DNA of 15,261 nucleotides from an uncultured Porphyromonadaceae bacterium (lineage in GTDB: Bacteria > Bacteroidota > Bacteroidia > Bacteroidales > Muribaculaceae), in contig UREH01000041.1 in the NCBI GenBank assembly GCA_900546835.1, positions 1 to 15,261 on the forward strand, written 5' to 3'. A program made the position numbers and the translations under genes. Every line of letters starts with the position of its first letter. The first letter of the stretch is position 1. A model generated the notes under the pieces. It was given only the letters and a program-made list of their open reading frames with translations. It was not told the DNA's origin and made no database searches. Shown in pieces: positions 1 through 5,749 of the stretch.

Positions 1-156
1 TTGAGGAAATGAAAAATCGCAAAATAGCAGTCAGAATATATTGTAGCTAACCCATAGTTTCTTCAAACTTTACTCTTGGAGTTGCGTGGTTGATTTTTAC
101 CTGATTTTCGCACGTTTTTAAGTGCTGACGAAGAATAAAAACGAGTCAGCCCCCTA

Positions 157-192
157 TTTCCTCAAACAAAACCCCGATTAGGTTTGAGGAAA
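157..192. repeat. 11-bp perfect inverted repeat
   Basis: TTTCCTCAAAC at 157-167 is the exact reverse complement of 182-192. A third copy of the core TTGAGGAAA begins at base 1. This could be a stem-loop, a protein-binding site or part of a mobile-element end. The sequence alone does not decide. Confidence 0.6.
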
Positions 193-221
193 CTCCCCTC
201 TTGATTAAACAGACGAGGAAC

Positions 222-251
222 AAAAAACCGCCGACGGATTGTCAGGCGGTT
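222..251 (-). terminator. Intrinsic terminator, minus strand
   Basis: Read on the minus strand, AACCGCCTGAC pairs with GTCGGCGGTT (one bulged T) and is followed by TTTTTT. It would end leftward transcripts such as the one from the 331-residue gene, although it lies about 440 bp beyond that gene's stop. Confidence 0.6.
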
Positions 252-358
252 GCAGCCCCCAAGAGCGGACTGCGGCAAGACCATTATCAAATAATCTAAG
301 GTGGATGTAATTTTTGCCTCATTTTATTTGGATTTTAATATAGTTCGTGAATTATGCT

Positions 359-366
359 TATCTTTG
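359..366 (+). promoter_or_regulatory. Possible Bacteroidetes -7 box, plus strand
   Basis: TATCTTTG fits the Bacteroidetes -7 consensus TAnnTTTG. No TTG lies at the usual distance of about 20 bp upstream; the nearest is 28 bp away. A transcript from here would run about 220 nt to the plus-strand terminator at 565-596. Confidence 0.35.
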
Positions 367-564
367 CATCTGTAAGTAAAACCGTACTAAAAATGACCCG
401 GACACCTCTTAACAATGTAAAGCCGCGCTAAAGATGAACTGGATACCTCTACGTATGACGGACAGCATTTCCCTCGTGGGCTTTCCGGGCGGAGTTTCAT
501 TGATAGCATCTCCGAGTGGTCTTGTACCACAAGGGCTATCCCGGCTCGTATAAAAGATAGCATT

Positions 565-596
565 CCCTTGCGGCTCGCCGTGAGGGCTTTCTTTTT
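565..596 (+). terminator. Strong intrinsic terminator, plus strand
   Basis: CCCTTGCGGC and GCCGTGAGGG (565-586) pair along their full length, with two G-T wobbles and a tight TC loop. They are followed by GCTTTCTTTTT. This is a textbook rho-independent terminator for rightward transcription, yet no clear rightward gene lies upstream in the window. Confidence 0.7.
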
Positions 597-605
597 ACGG
601 CTTTG

Positions 606-690
606 CCGCAGTGGAGTGCGGAGAGCGGAGTGTGGAGAGTGATGCTGCCGCGTGGGTGCCTCTCCGCTCTACACACTACACTCTCCGCTT
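606..690. repeat. Purine-rich inverted repeat after the 331-residue gene
   Basis: The left arm (about 612-638, GCGGAGAGCGGAGTGTGGAGAG) is imperfectly complementary to the right arm ending near 690. It resembles the GAGAG-type repeats scattered through the phage genes. A perfect 7-bp stem (CATGGGC/GCCCATG) follows at 691-709, over the stop codon of the next gene. Confidence 0.5.
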
Positions 691-1688
691 CATGGGCCAA
701 AAGCCCATGATTTGCTGCCGGGGTCGTATATGATTGTGAAGGTGGCGAGGGAGCTAACGAGGTTGGCCGGTGTGATGGCGGCGGTGCCGGGATAGATTGG
801 CTTGGCGAGGCCGATTCCGAAAACGAGGCGTATCATGCGCTGCTTTTTCGGGTTCTTGGGGTCGGTGAGCGACACGGAGCTACGACCGAGGCCGAAGCGG
901 ACGTTGCCGTGGCGGTCGGTATGTCGCGTTACGAGTGTTGAGGGGGCGACAGACCAGCCTCCGGCGGCGGTGCATAGGTTGTCGTGGCCGTTGGTGGAAA
1001 ACTGTATCTCGGTGCCGTTGAGCCTTACGGCGTACATCGAGCCGTACAGCCCCCAGCCTTTCTTCTTGGGGCAGTATTTTTTGGCGGCGCGTTGCTCGTC
1101 GGTGGCGAACTTGTTCTTATAGGGGTTGCGTTTGCGCACACGCCGAAAGAGATATGGCACATATCCGGCGGCGGTGAGCGTCTGCGCGCCGAGTAGGTGC
1201 AGCGAGCCGTTGACGACCTGACAGGAAATCTGCGAGGCTTTATAGAGGTTGTCGGCGGTGCCGACGCCGAGCAGGGAGTTGATAGTGGTAATCTGTTTCT
1301 TGATGTCGGCCACGTCGCGCCGCGCGGCGTTGAGGTCTACGACCTGTTGGGCGCGCATGGCTCCGGCCCGCTCGGTGGTGGCCTGTTGTATCTGTATGGG
1401 CGAGAGCGTGGTCTGTGCGCCGGTGTAGAGGTTGACGCTCCGGGCGGCGAGGTAGATGTGGTTGCGGTCGGCAGTGCCCTGCGAAAGCGCGGTGAGCGCG
1501 GGCGCGGCGGTTTTCAGTGCCTCGTGCCACTTGTTGATGATGTCGAGGTTTGCCTGTGTTCCGGCGGTGGCGAGAATATCGACAATCTTTTGGAGGATTG
1601 AGCCGACGGTTTCGGGCGATACGGAGTTTGAGGCCGTGGTGTTCCTGAACTGGGTTATGAGGTCGGTTAAGGTCGTTACGTCTATCAT
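690..1688 (-). CDS. Phage virion-type protein (tail appendage or baseplate-like), 331 aa
   Basis: I do not recognise a named family. The frame stays open up to 1742, but that part lies over promoter P1, so I chose the ATG at 1688 (MIDVTTLTDLITQF), 17 nt below the -7 box. Residues 1-150 are Ala/Thr/Gln-rich and probably helical, with a possible coiled coil around RRDVADIKKQITTINSLL. A basic middle part (KKYCPKKKGWGLYGSMYAVRLNGTEIQFSTNG) leads into a beta-rich C-terminus ending SKSWAFGP. This layout, and its place as the sole gene of a phage-promoter unit, suggest a tail-fibre or baseplate-associated role (inference). The stop is TGA at 690-692, inside a perfect hairpin. Upstream on the same strand is the cupin gene, insulated by a terminator. 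Confidence 0.7.
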   Translation of the reverse strand: MIDVTTLTDLITQFRNTTASNSVSPETVGSILQKIVDILATAGTQANLDIINKWHEALKTAAPALTALSQGTADRNHIYLAARSVNLYTGAQTTLSPIQIQQATTERAGAMRAQQVVDLNAARRDVADIKKQITTINSLLGVGTADNLYKASQISCQVVNGSLHLLGAQTLTAAGYVPYLFRRVRKRNPYKNKFATDEQRAAKKYCPKKKGWGLYGSMYAVRLNGTEIQFSTNGHDNLCTAAGGWSVAPSTLVTRHTDRHGNVRFGLGRSSVSLTDPKNPKKQRMIRLVFGIGLAKPIYPGTAAITPANLVSSLATFTIIYDPGSKSWAFGP

Positions 1689-1705
1689 TGCGGTAATCTT
1701 TACCG

Positions 1706-1740
1706 CAAAACTACGGCGACGGTGTCGCCGCGGAAAAGAC
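1706..1740 (-). promoter_or_regulatory. Phage module promoter P1
   Basis: On the minus strand GTCTTTTC (1740-1733) is followed by exactly 19 nt and TAGTTTTG (1713-1706). The same layout precedes the genes at 4427, 7985 and 9783. The -7 box is typical of Bacteroidetes; GTCTTTTC replaces the usual TTG-type -33 element, which suggests a phage-encoded or phage-modified activator (inference). Confidence 0.75.
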
Positions 1741-1742
1741 AC

Positions 1743-1772
1743 AATAAAAGCCGCCCCGGATTAGGAGCGGCT
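1743..1772 (-). terminator. Intrinsic terminator after the cupin gene
   Basis: On the minus strand AGCCGCTCC and GGGGCGGCT form a 9-bp stem with one mismatch, followed by TTTATT. It lies between the cupin stop and promoter P1 and insulates the cargo gene from the phage gene downstream. Confidence 0.75.
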
Positions 1773-1799
1773 GTTATCGTCAAGGTGAGATGGTTTGTA

Positions 1800-2213
1800 T
1801 CAAAGGAGATTTTCTCGCTCGGTAACGACTGCATCTGTCATTGTATAACCATCGAGGCTGCCCTCTTTGGCCTGAACGCAGATATAGACGAGATTTCCGG
1901 CATCTGCCGTATTCTTGATGTTGCGGTCGCAGTTGGTGGCGACACGCACCACGCTTCCCTCGGCAACGGCAAATACATCATCGTCCACTTGGAACGAGCC
2001 TTTGCCGGAGAGAATGATGTAGTTTTCCTCGTTGGCCTTATGGCTGTGGAAGAACGGTACTGCCTGACCCGGTGCGAGAGAGCCAAAGGAAATTTCGCAT
2101 GAGGTTTCTTTGAGTTCGTCCTTGACGAATACCTTTCCCTCGAAGTCGGCAAAGCTGCCGACTGTGCCGTGAGAGTATTTTGTACCCTCGTTGAGTTTCT
2201 TTAATTCGCTCAT
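1800..2213 (-). CDS. Single-domain cupin protein (cargo A)
   Basis: A 137-residue small beta-barrel protein. Cupin motif 1 is clear at about residues 57-75 (HSHKANEENYIILSGKG, the HxH-x3-E ligand pattern). Motif 2 is weaker (GSVVRVATNCDRNIKNT): the usual fourth histidine position is Asp, so metal binding may differ. No signal peptide is seen, so it is probably cytosolic. The substrate cannot be read from the sequence; members of this superfamily include dioxygenases, isomerases and small-molecule sensors. It is divergent from an HxlR-type regulator across a symmetric double promoter, so it is probably that regulator's target. Base composition is poorer in G+C than the phage genes, consistent with later acquisition. 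Confidence 0.85.
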   Translation of the reverse strand: MSELKKLNEGTKYSHGTVGSFADFEGKVFVKDELKETSCEISFGSLAPGQAVPFFHSHKANEENYIILSGKGSFQVDDDVFAVAEGSVVRVATNCDRNIKNTADAGNLVYICVQAKEGSLDGYTMTDAVVTERENLL

Positions 2214-2215
2214 TG

Positions 2216-2307
2216 TTGTACGTTTTGGATTTATATATTAACTTTGCATTGGTAATCCAATATCCTTTTGATAGCGCAAAGTTAATATGTAAAAACCGGC
2301 TTTGCAA
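2216..2307. promoter_or_regulatory. Symmetric divergent promoters and operator between cupin and HxlR
   Basis: Plus strand: TTG (2216-2218), 20 nt, TAACTTTG (2239-2246), directed to the HxlR gene. Minus strand: TTG (2307-2305), 20 nt, TAACTTTG (2284-2277), directed to the cupin. The two -7 boxes lie in a perfect 13-bp inverted repeat (2235-2247 and 2276-2288). Between them is the palindrome ATTGGTAATCCAAT (2248-2261), a good candidate operator. A further TACTTTTG at 2332-2339, inside repeated GTTAC motifs, may be a second start for HxlR. Confidence 0.7.
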
Positions 2308-2371
2308 GAGGTTACATAAACGGTATTCAGTTACTTTTGGGTTACTAATATTGAAAATCAGAGTGAAAAAA

Positions 2372-2707
2372 ATGCAGGAGATACTGAAAAAATATAGCGA
2401 CATCGAACACTGCCCGGTGCGTAATGTGATTTCACATTTCAGCACCAAATGGGGTTTGTTGATTTTAGCCATGCTCGGCGAGGCAAGATGTATGAGGTTC
2501 AATGAAATACTTCACGCTTTGCCCGACATTTCCCCAAAGGTTTTAAGTTCGACGTTAAAAACATTGGAAATGGACGGTTTGATTAAGCGCAAGCTATATC
2601 CATCCGTTCCCCCGAAAGTAGAATACTCAATAACGGATAAGGCAGATAGCCTTATGCCGATATTGGGGGCATTGATAAAATGGGGTATCGAGCAACTAAA
2701 TAAATAA
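2372..2707 (+). CDS. HxlR-family winged-helix transcriptional regulator (cargo A)
   Basis: 111 residues beginning MQEILKKYSDIEHCPVRNVI. The frame is open upstream to 2213, but that part covers the divergent promoters, and the ATG at 2372 gives the usual family length and N-terminus. HxlR hallmarks are an N-terminal Cys in EHCPVRNVI, then HFSTKWGLLILAML, RFNEILHALPDISPKVLSSTLKTLEMDGLI (recognition helix region) and the wing KRKLYPSVPPKVEYSITDKADSL. Such regulators bind as dimers and often respond to redox or electrophile stress, controlling the divergent gene; here that is the cupin. Its TAA stop directly abuts the stop of the phage gene on the other strand (0 bp apart). It is one of only two plus-strand coding segments in the window. 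Confidence 0.92.
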   Translation: MQEILKKYSDIEHCPVRNVISHFSTKWGLLILAMLGEARCMRFNEILHALPDISPKVLSSTLKTLEMDGLIKRKLYPSVPPKVEYSITDKADSLMPILGALIKWGIEQLNK

Positions 2708-3133
2708 TCATTTAATTAGCGAATCGCGGAATGAGCGGTCGTTGAGGGCGTTGGCGACGATGCCGCAGAAAGAGCGACCGAGGTTGTCGGCCATGAACTC
2801 TTTTAAGTTCATCACCGAGGCGTAGTATTTGGTGGAGAACCAACGGCGGCGTTGGCGCACTTTGTCGCGCCCTATGTCGCCGGGGTTTCCAATCGGCACT
2901 TCGCGGCCCGTGCCGTAGTCCTGAAAAATGCCGTAGGTATTGAAGCGTTGCGAGAGAGTTATGTTGGTTACTTTGCCGTCGATGCTCATGCCGACGGCAA
3001 GCGTGGAGCGGTACAACGCCCCGGTGTCGATGACTTTCAGCAGGGCTATGCGCTCGCGCCATATCTTTATCATCGTGGAGTTGAAAGCCGTAACGTAGCG
3101 GCGGCGTTCTTCTTCGGGTGTCAAGGCAGCCAT
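2708..3133 (-). CDS. Phage structural protein, neck/tail type (141 aa)
   Basis: The last gene of a three-gene phage operon. It overlaps the end of the preceding gene by 13 nt, which indicates translational coupling. Residues 8-30 are helical (ERRRYVTAFNSTMIKIWRERI). A beta-rich core follows (DTGALYRSTLAVGMSIDGKVTNITL) with FNTYGIFQDYGTGREV, a pattern of short hydrophobic strands and a conserved-looking GTGREV turn. This resembles small tail-completion or HK97 gp10-like proteins, but I cannot confirm the family by eye. The C-terminus is NDRSFRDSLIK. Confidence 0.7.
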   Translation of the reverse strand: MAALTPEEERRRYVTAFNSTMIKIWRERIALLKVIDTGALYRSTLAVGMSIDGKVTNITLSQRFNTYGIFQDYGTGREVPIGNPGDIGRDKVRQRRRWFSTKYYASVMNLKEFMADNLGRSFCGIVANALNDRSFRDSLIK

Positions 3134-3639
3134 AGGTCGGGGTCGTAACGTAAATCAGTGAATGTGTCGATGGCGATTTGGAAGTAGGCGCAAGCGGCGC
3201 CGGAGAAGAAGTATCGCTCTATCTCGGTGAAGGTGATTTGAGGGTCGAGGTAGATGCGGTTCTGTTCGAGGCGGGTTTTCTCCTGAAGAAGCACGGACAT
3301 GAACTGCCGGAAAAGTTCGCGGAGGGTGTCGAAGCACCCCTGCCGCGCCTCCATATCGTCGAGGGCGTGGCGCATGGCGAGGAACACGGTCTTTATGCGG
3401 CGTGTCCGTGGGGTGTTGTTCATATCCATGTAGCCCTCGGAGGTGTCGCTGACGGCAACGATGGCCGGTGCGGTCTGGAGATTATGTAAGGCTTCCTCGA
3501 AGCCCTCCAAGCCGCTGACACGGCAGAAAACAAAGTTTTCGCTCCGGGCGAGGCGGTTATGCTCGGTCAAGTCCTCGAAAAATGCCGTGGCGTTCCATGA
3601 GAAAGTCGAGAGTTTAGGGTCGAGAGTTGAGAGATTCAT
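3121..3639 (-). CDS. Phage protein, probable neck/tail component (172 aa)
   Basis: The ATG overlaps the stop of the preceding frame (ATGA, 3636-3639). The first 12-14 residues (MNLSTLDPKLSTFSWN) are encoded by a GAGAG-type dispersed repeat (3602-3635), so the ancestral start may have been nearer NATAFFEDLTEHNRLA. The rest is mostly alpha-helical: TRRIKTVFLAMRHALDDMEARQGCFDTLRELFRQFMSVLLQEKTRLEQNRIYLDPQITFTEIERYFFSGAACAYFQIAID. There are no membrane segments or enzyme motifs. It lies between the amber-interrupted gene and the 141-aa gene, with both ends overlapping, so it is part of one late operon driven by promoter P2. The exact virion role is not recognised. Confidence 0.7.
   Translation of the reverse strand: MNLSTLDPKLSTFSWNATAFFEDLTEHNRLARSENFVFCRVSGLEGFEEALHNLQTAPAIVAVSDTSEGYMDMNNTPRTRRIKTVFLAMRHALDDMEARQGCFDTLRELFRQFMSVLLQEKTRLEQNRIYLDPQITFTEIERYFFSGAACAYFQIAIDTFTDLRYDPDLWLP
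3602..3635. repeat. GAGAG-type dispersed repeat (copy inside the 172-aa gene)
   Basis: The 27 nt at 3602-3628 are identical to 6599-6625. On the minus strand the copy encodes the N-terminal NLSTLDPKLSTF. Weaker relatives lie at about 3929-3966, 5944-5977, 6093-6130 and 6655-6700. Confidence 0.8.
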
Positions 3640-4139
3640 TTTTTCGGCATTTTTTCGTTGAGTTCACGATACTCTTTTGCTTGCGCGTCCAACTCGGTTA
3701 GGGCGCGGTGGGTGTCGAGCGAGAGTATTTCGCGCTCTTTCGTTATGTCGCCTTTGGTGAGGGCGCGAATCATGGCGTTAACCGACTGTTGGATTTGCGC
3801 CCCTGTCGGCAATCGGCTGCCGCCAAGCAGGTTTTCGGGCTGCGCGGAGGGTTGAAAGAAGTTGGAGTATTGCCGGGCGAACAGGTCTTTGACGGAGGCA
3901 AACCAGTAGAATACGCTCACTCTGTGGGCAGGTGAAAGGTTATGAGGTGAGAGGTTATGATTGTAGAGTATGCTTGAGAGCCCCACGAGCAGATCATCTC
4001 TTTGCGTGGCGAGGTAGCCTTGATAGAGGTTGTCGCAGATGATGAATTTCTCAAAGGCCACTTCGGAAAAGTCGGCGGCAAATGGACGGTAACGCCCGAT
4101 GCGCGAGATACAGACCGGCTTCGGCGGTATGGTGTCGAG
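3636..4139 (-). pseudogene. Downstream part of an amber-interrupted phage gene
   Basis: This frame is the direct continuation of the gene starting at 4427, separated only by TAG at 4140-4142. It begins LDTIPPKPVCISRIGRYRPF, which lacks its own start codon, and continues ADFSEVAFEKFIICDNLYQGYL. The first in-frame ATG is at 4061 (MAFEKF), in the middle of this well-formed segment, so a separate short gene is unlikely. The linker SSILYNHNLSPHNLSPAHRVS contains a GAGAG-type repeat. The C-terminus is helical and charged (AQAKEYRELNEKMPKK). The joined protein would be 263 residues. Unless the amber codon is read through, this part is not made at full length. The family looks like a conserved Bacteroidales phage assembly protein (recollection, not verified). 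Confidence 0.7.
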
Positions 4140-4427
4140 CTAGTCAAGAGCCGGGAGCACTTCGGCGATTTGTAAGGCGGTTAGTCGGAACGTCTGCTTG
4201 CGGAGGCGGCAGATATAACCGGCTTGCCGCTCTGCCCCGGCAGAGAACTCGGCGTTGTGTCGGTGTCTGACTGACAGACCCGACCAACGAAAAAGGCAAA
4301 GGGTCTTTATCTCGTCGGAGGTAAAGCCTTTTGCGATAAGCTCGAAAGCATAACGGAGTTGCTTGTCGGAAAGCTCGTGCCAGCCCTGCGGCACGGCGAG
4401 GTCAATATGTAAAACGGACGGTTCCAT
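4140..4427 (-). CDS. N-terminal part of an amber-interrupted phage gene
   Basis: The first gene of the 4427-2708 operon. The ATG lies 4 nt after the -7 box of promoter P2, so the mRNA is probably leaderless. The 95 residues begin MEPSVLHIDLAVPQGWHELS and include LRYAFELIAKGFTSDEIKTLCLFRW, a helical segment typical of small phage morphogenesis proteins. The frame ends ALQIAEVLPALD-TAG and continues without shift as LDTIPPKP. I think the stop replaces a Trp (TGG to TAG), because related proteins as I recall them read LDWLDTIP; this needs an alignment. The product is either truncated, restored by suppression, or an artefact of one base. Confidence 0.7.
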   Translation of the reverse strand: MEPSVLHIDLAVPQGWHELSDKQLRYAFELIAKGFTSDEIKTLCLFRWSGLSVRHRHNAEFSAGAERQAGYICRLRKQTFRLTALQIAEVLPALD

Positions 4428-4431
4428 ACCG

Positions 4432-4466
4432 CGAAAGTATGGTGTCGCCCGTTATGACGAAAAGAC
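4432..4466 (-). promoter_or_regulatory. Phage module promoter P2
   Basis: GTCTTTTC (4466-4459), exactly 19 nt, then TACTTTCG (4439-4432), one base off TAnnTTTG. The ATG follows after 4 nt, which places the expected transcription start at or next to the start codon. Confidence 0.7.
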
Positions 4467-4510
4467 GAGGATTTAATTAGTATAAAAATAAGTATTAACT
4501 AACAGACAAA

Positions 4511-5122
4511 TTAAAGCATTGAATTTGCGTACTTCAAGATAAACGAATAGCCATCTATTTCCTCATCTCCAATCCATGTAGACATTCCACTACGTCTATT
4601 ATTTTTTTGAGCTTCTTTAATAAGTTCTACAACTTTATGCTCTTTATGATTATGCAGTAGGGCTATAAGATAAGTTAATGACACATCACCTCGCATATTT
4701 GTGGCCGGGGGCATATATCGGTCAGCCGATGGATTTTGAGAAATGAAATTTGCTATTTCTTCTTCGATTTTATTAAAAACCGATGCCCAAATTTTCTCAA
4801 AGTCTTGCTCTGTATAATTTGTCCAATCTTCAACAAATGTTTGGTATTCTCCAATAAGTTCACCTGACAAGGCAAACGCTCCATTGCCACGCAAACTTAA
4901 AGTTTTTTTGTTTTCCGGCATCTGGAAAATATCCCACCACAAATCGTCTGCATATAAAGGTTTAACTTTCAAATCTATACTTGCATCTACAAGATGAAGT
5001 ATATAGAAAAAGTAGCCGTTGACTATCTTATAGCTAACGTACCCACTTTTCTTATAGCCGAAATGATTTCCAACTATCTTGCGAGAGTTGTTAATACCCT
5101 TTTCAAATTCTTTTTTTGTCAT
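4511..5122 (-). CDS. Unknown AT-rich cargo gene (cargo B), 203 aa
   Basis: I do not recognise the family with confidence; the N-terminus (MTKKEFEKGINNSRKIVGNHFGYKKSGYVSYKI) faintly resembles DUF4304-like proteins. The sequence is soluble and mixed alpha/beta, without signal peptide or membrane helix: aromatic-rich strands (NGYFFYILHLVDASIDLK), YADDLWWDIFQMP, then helices (FEKIWASVFNKIEEEIANFISQNP) and a C-terminal part with SLTYLIALLHNHKEHKVVELIKEAQ. Codon use is strikingly A/T-rich beside the GC-rich phage genes on both sides, so it was probably acquired. It has its own terminator-promoter arrangement upstream, and the ATG sits 4 nt after the -7 box. The stop is 44 nt before the next phage promoter element. 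An immunity, defence or exclusion role is possible but unsupported. Confidence 0.8.
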   Translation of the reverse strand: MTKKEFEKGINNSRKIVGNHFGYKKSGYVSYKIVNGYFFYILHLVDASIDLKVKPLYADDLWWDIFQMPENKKTLSLRGNGAFALSGELIGEYQTFVEDWTNYTEQDFEKIWASVFNKIEEEIANFISQNPSADRYMPPATNMRGDVSLTYLIALLHNHKEHKVVELIKEAQKNNRRSGMSTWIGDEEIDGYSFILKYANSML

Positions 5123-5126
5123 AATG

Positions 5127-5157
5127 CAAAATTAGTGAAAATCGGGCAGATACACAA
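5127..5157 (-). promoter_or_regulatory. Cargo promoter upstream of the gene at 5122
   Basis: TTG (5157-5155), 20 nt, then TAATTTTG (5134-5127), a good Bacteroidetes -33/-7 pair. The block CCGATTTTCACTAATTTTG is shared exactly with the promoter at 8985. Only 4 nt separate the -7 box from the ATG. Confidence 0.8.
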
Positions 5158-5158
5158 G

Positions 5159-5188
5159 AAAAAAGCCTCGAAGCCGAAGCTCCGAGGC
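5159..5188 (-). terminator. Intrinsic terminator between the small phage gene and cargo B
   Basis: On the minus strand GCCTCGGAGC and GCTTCGAGGC form a 10-bp stem (one G-T pair) with a TTCG tetraloop, then TTTTTT. It ends the portal-side phage transcript just before the cargo promoter. Confidence 0.9.
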
Positions 5189-5210
5189 CGGAGGGAGGCT
5201 GCTGCCGGGG

Positions 5211-5478
5211 TCAGTCGTCGGCGTGGAGGGTGATGCCGGCGAGGTATTCGGTGCAGTCGGCGTAACCGCGAAGCGCTTTGCTCTGCAAAGAACCGGTCGA
5301 GGGCTATTTGCAGCGCAGCGGTGCGGGTGGCGGCGAAGATGTTTGACAGGAGGCAGTGCGACATATCGGTGAAGTGGGCGTAGGCGAAGAATTTCTTCAT
5401 TCCTTTGGGGCAGACTGCCGAGTAGTCGGTGATGTTGCCGAAGTCTTCCTGTTTGATGCGTTTGTCGGAGGTAATCAT
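5211..5478 (-). pseudogene. Small phage gene with a probable frameshift
   Basis: It begins MITSDKRIKQEDFGNITDYS and runs well-formed to ALQIALDRFFAEQSAS. From there the literal frame becomes Arg/Pro-rich nonsense and continues through the terminator to 5119. In another frame the same DNA reads RGYADCTEYLAGITLHADD and stops at TGA (5213-5211), just before the terminator. Removing one T near 5266-5270 joins the two into an 88-residue protein. I infer a one-base insertion (mutation or sequence error). The helical, Cys/His-containing core (FFAYAHFTDMSHCLLSNIFAATRTAALQIALDRFF) suggests a small phage protein of unknown role. It lies downstream of DUF6712 but is separated from it by 271 bp. Confidence 0.65.
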
Positions 5479-5749
5479 AATGAACGAGTTTTAAGGGGTT
5501 ATGTGCCGGAGCACTTTGATTTTACGTGCATTCGGGTGCAAGCGTCAAGCGTCTGTCGATGCAAGGGTGATTACCTTTCTGCAACGTAGTGAAGAATGGG
5601 GGAACGCGGAGCGCACTTGTGCCCTTGCATAAGACGCGGCTTGCTAACTTTGCACAGGAAAATCGGTGCGCCGTGTCGTAACGCCCACGGTTCATTATGT
5701 CCGGCAAACGCATCGGGAAGGTTTTGGCTCGGATTGTCGGCTGTCTGCC
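5479..5749. other. 271-bp stretch without a supported gene
   Basis: Short open frames exist on both strands but show no protein-like composition. A plus-strand promoter-like TTG-N17-TAACTTTG ends near 5656, with no rightward gene downstream. On the minus strand a GCGTCTTA resembles the phage element GTCTTTTC but has no -7 box 19 nt later. Confidence 0.4.

Larger units (their letters stand above)
1..689. other. Left-end region without a convincing protein gene
   Basis: No long convincing coding frame is visible. The stretch holds an 11-bp inverted repeat (157-167 and 182-192), a minus-strand terminator-like hairpin (222-251), a plus-strand -7-like box (359-366), two imperfect direct repeats (about 394-410 and 434-450), three related segments beginning AGCAT (about 466, 505 and 558), a plus-strand terminator (565-596), and a purine-rich inverted repeat that runs up to the stop of the next gene. 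A 39-codon open frame at 434-553 on the plus strand has no supporting feature. The first 350 bases are much richer in A+T than the phage genes. This may be the edge of the phage element or a remnant of a mobile element. Confidence 0.6.

Noticed and set aside
434..553. 39-codon plus-strand small protein
   Set aside because: No promoter at proper spacing, no composition or context support; listed only as part of the left-end region.
1689..1742. N-terminal extension MSFPRRHRRRSFAVKITA of the 331-residue protein
   Set aside because: It overlaps promoter P1 (including the -7 box) and is Arg-rich in the manner of non-coding GC-rich DNA; MIDVTTL is the better start.
2213..2371. N-terminal extension of the HxlR regulator
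   Set aside because: It lies over the divergent promoters and operator; the family length fits the ATG at 2372.
5119..5210. Arg/Pro-rich C-terminus of the small gene starting at 5478
   Set aside because: It runs through a perfect terminator and the cargo promoter; the alternative frame ends sensibly at 5211.
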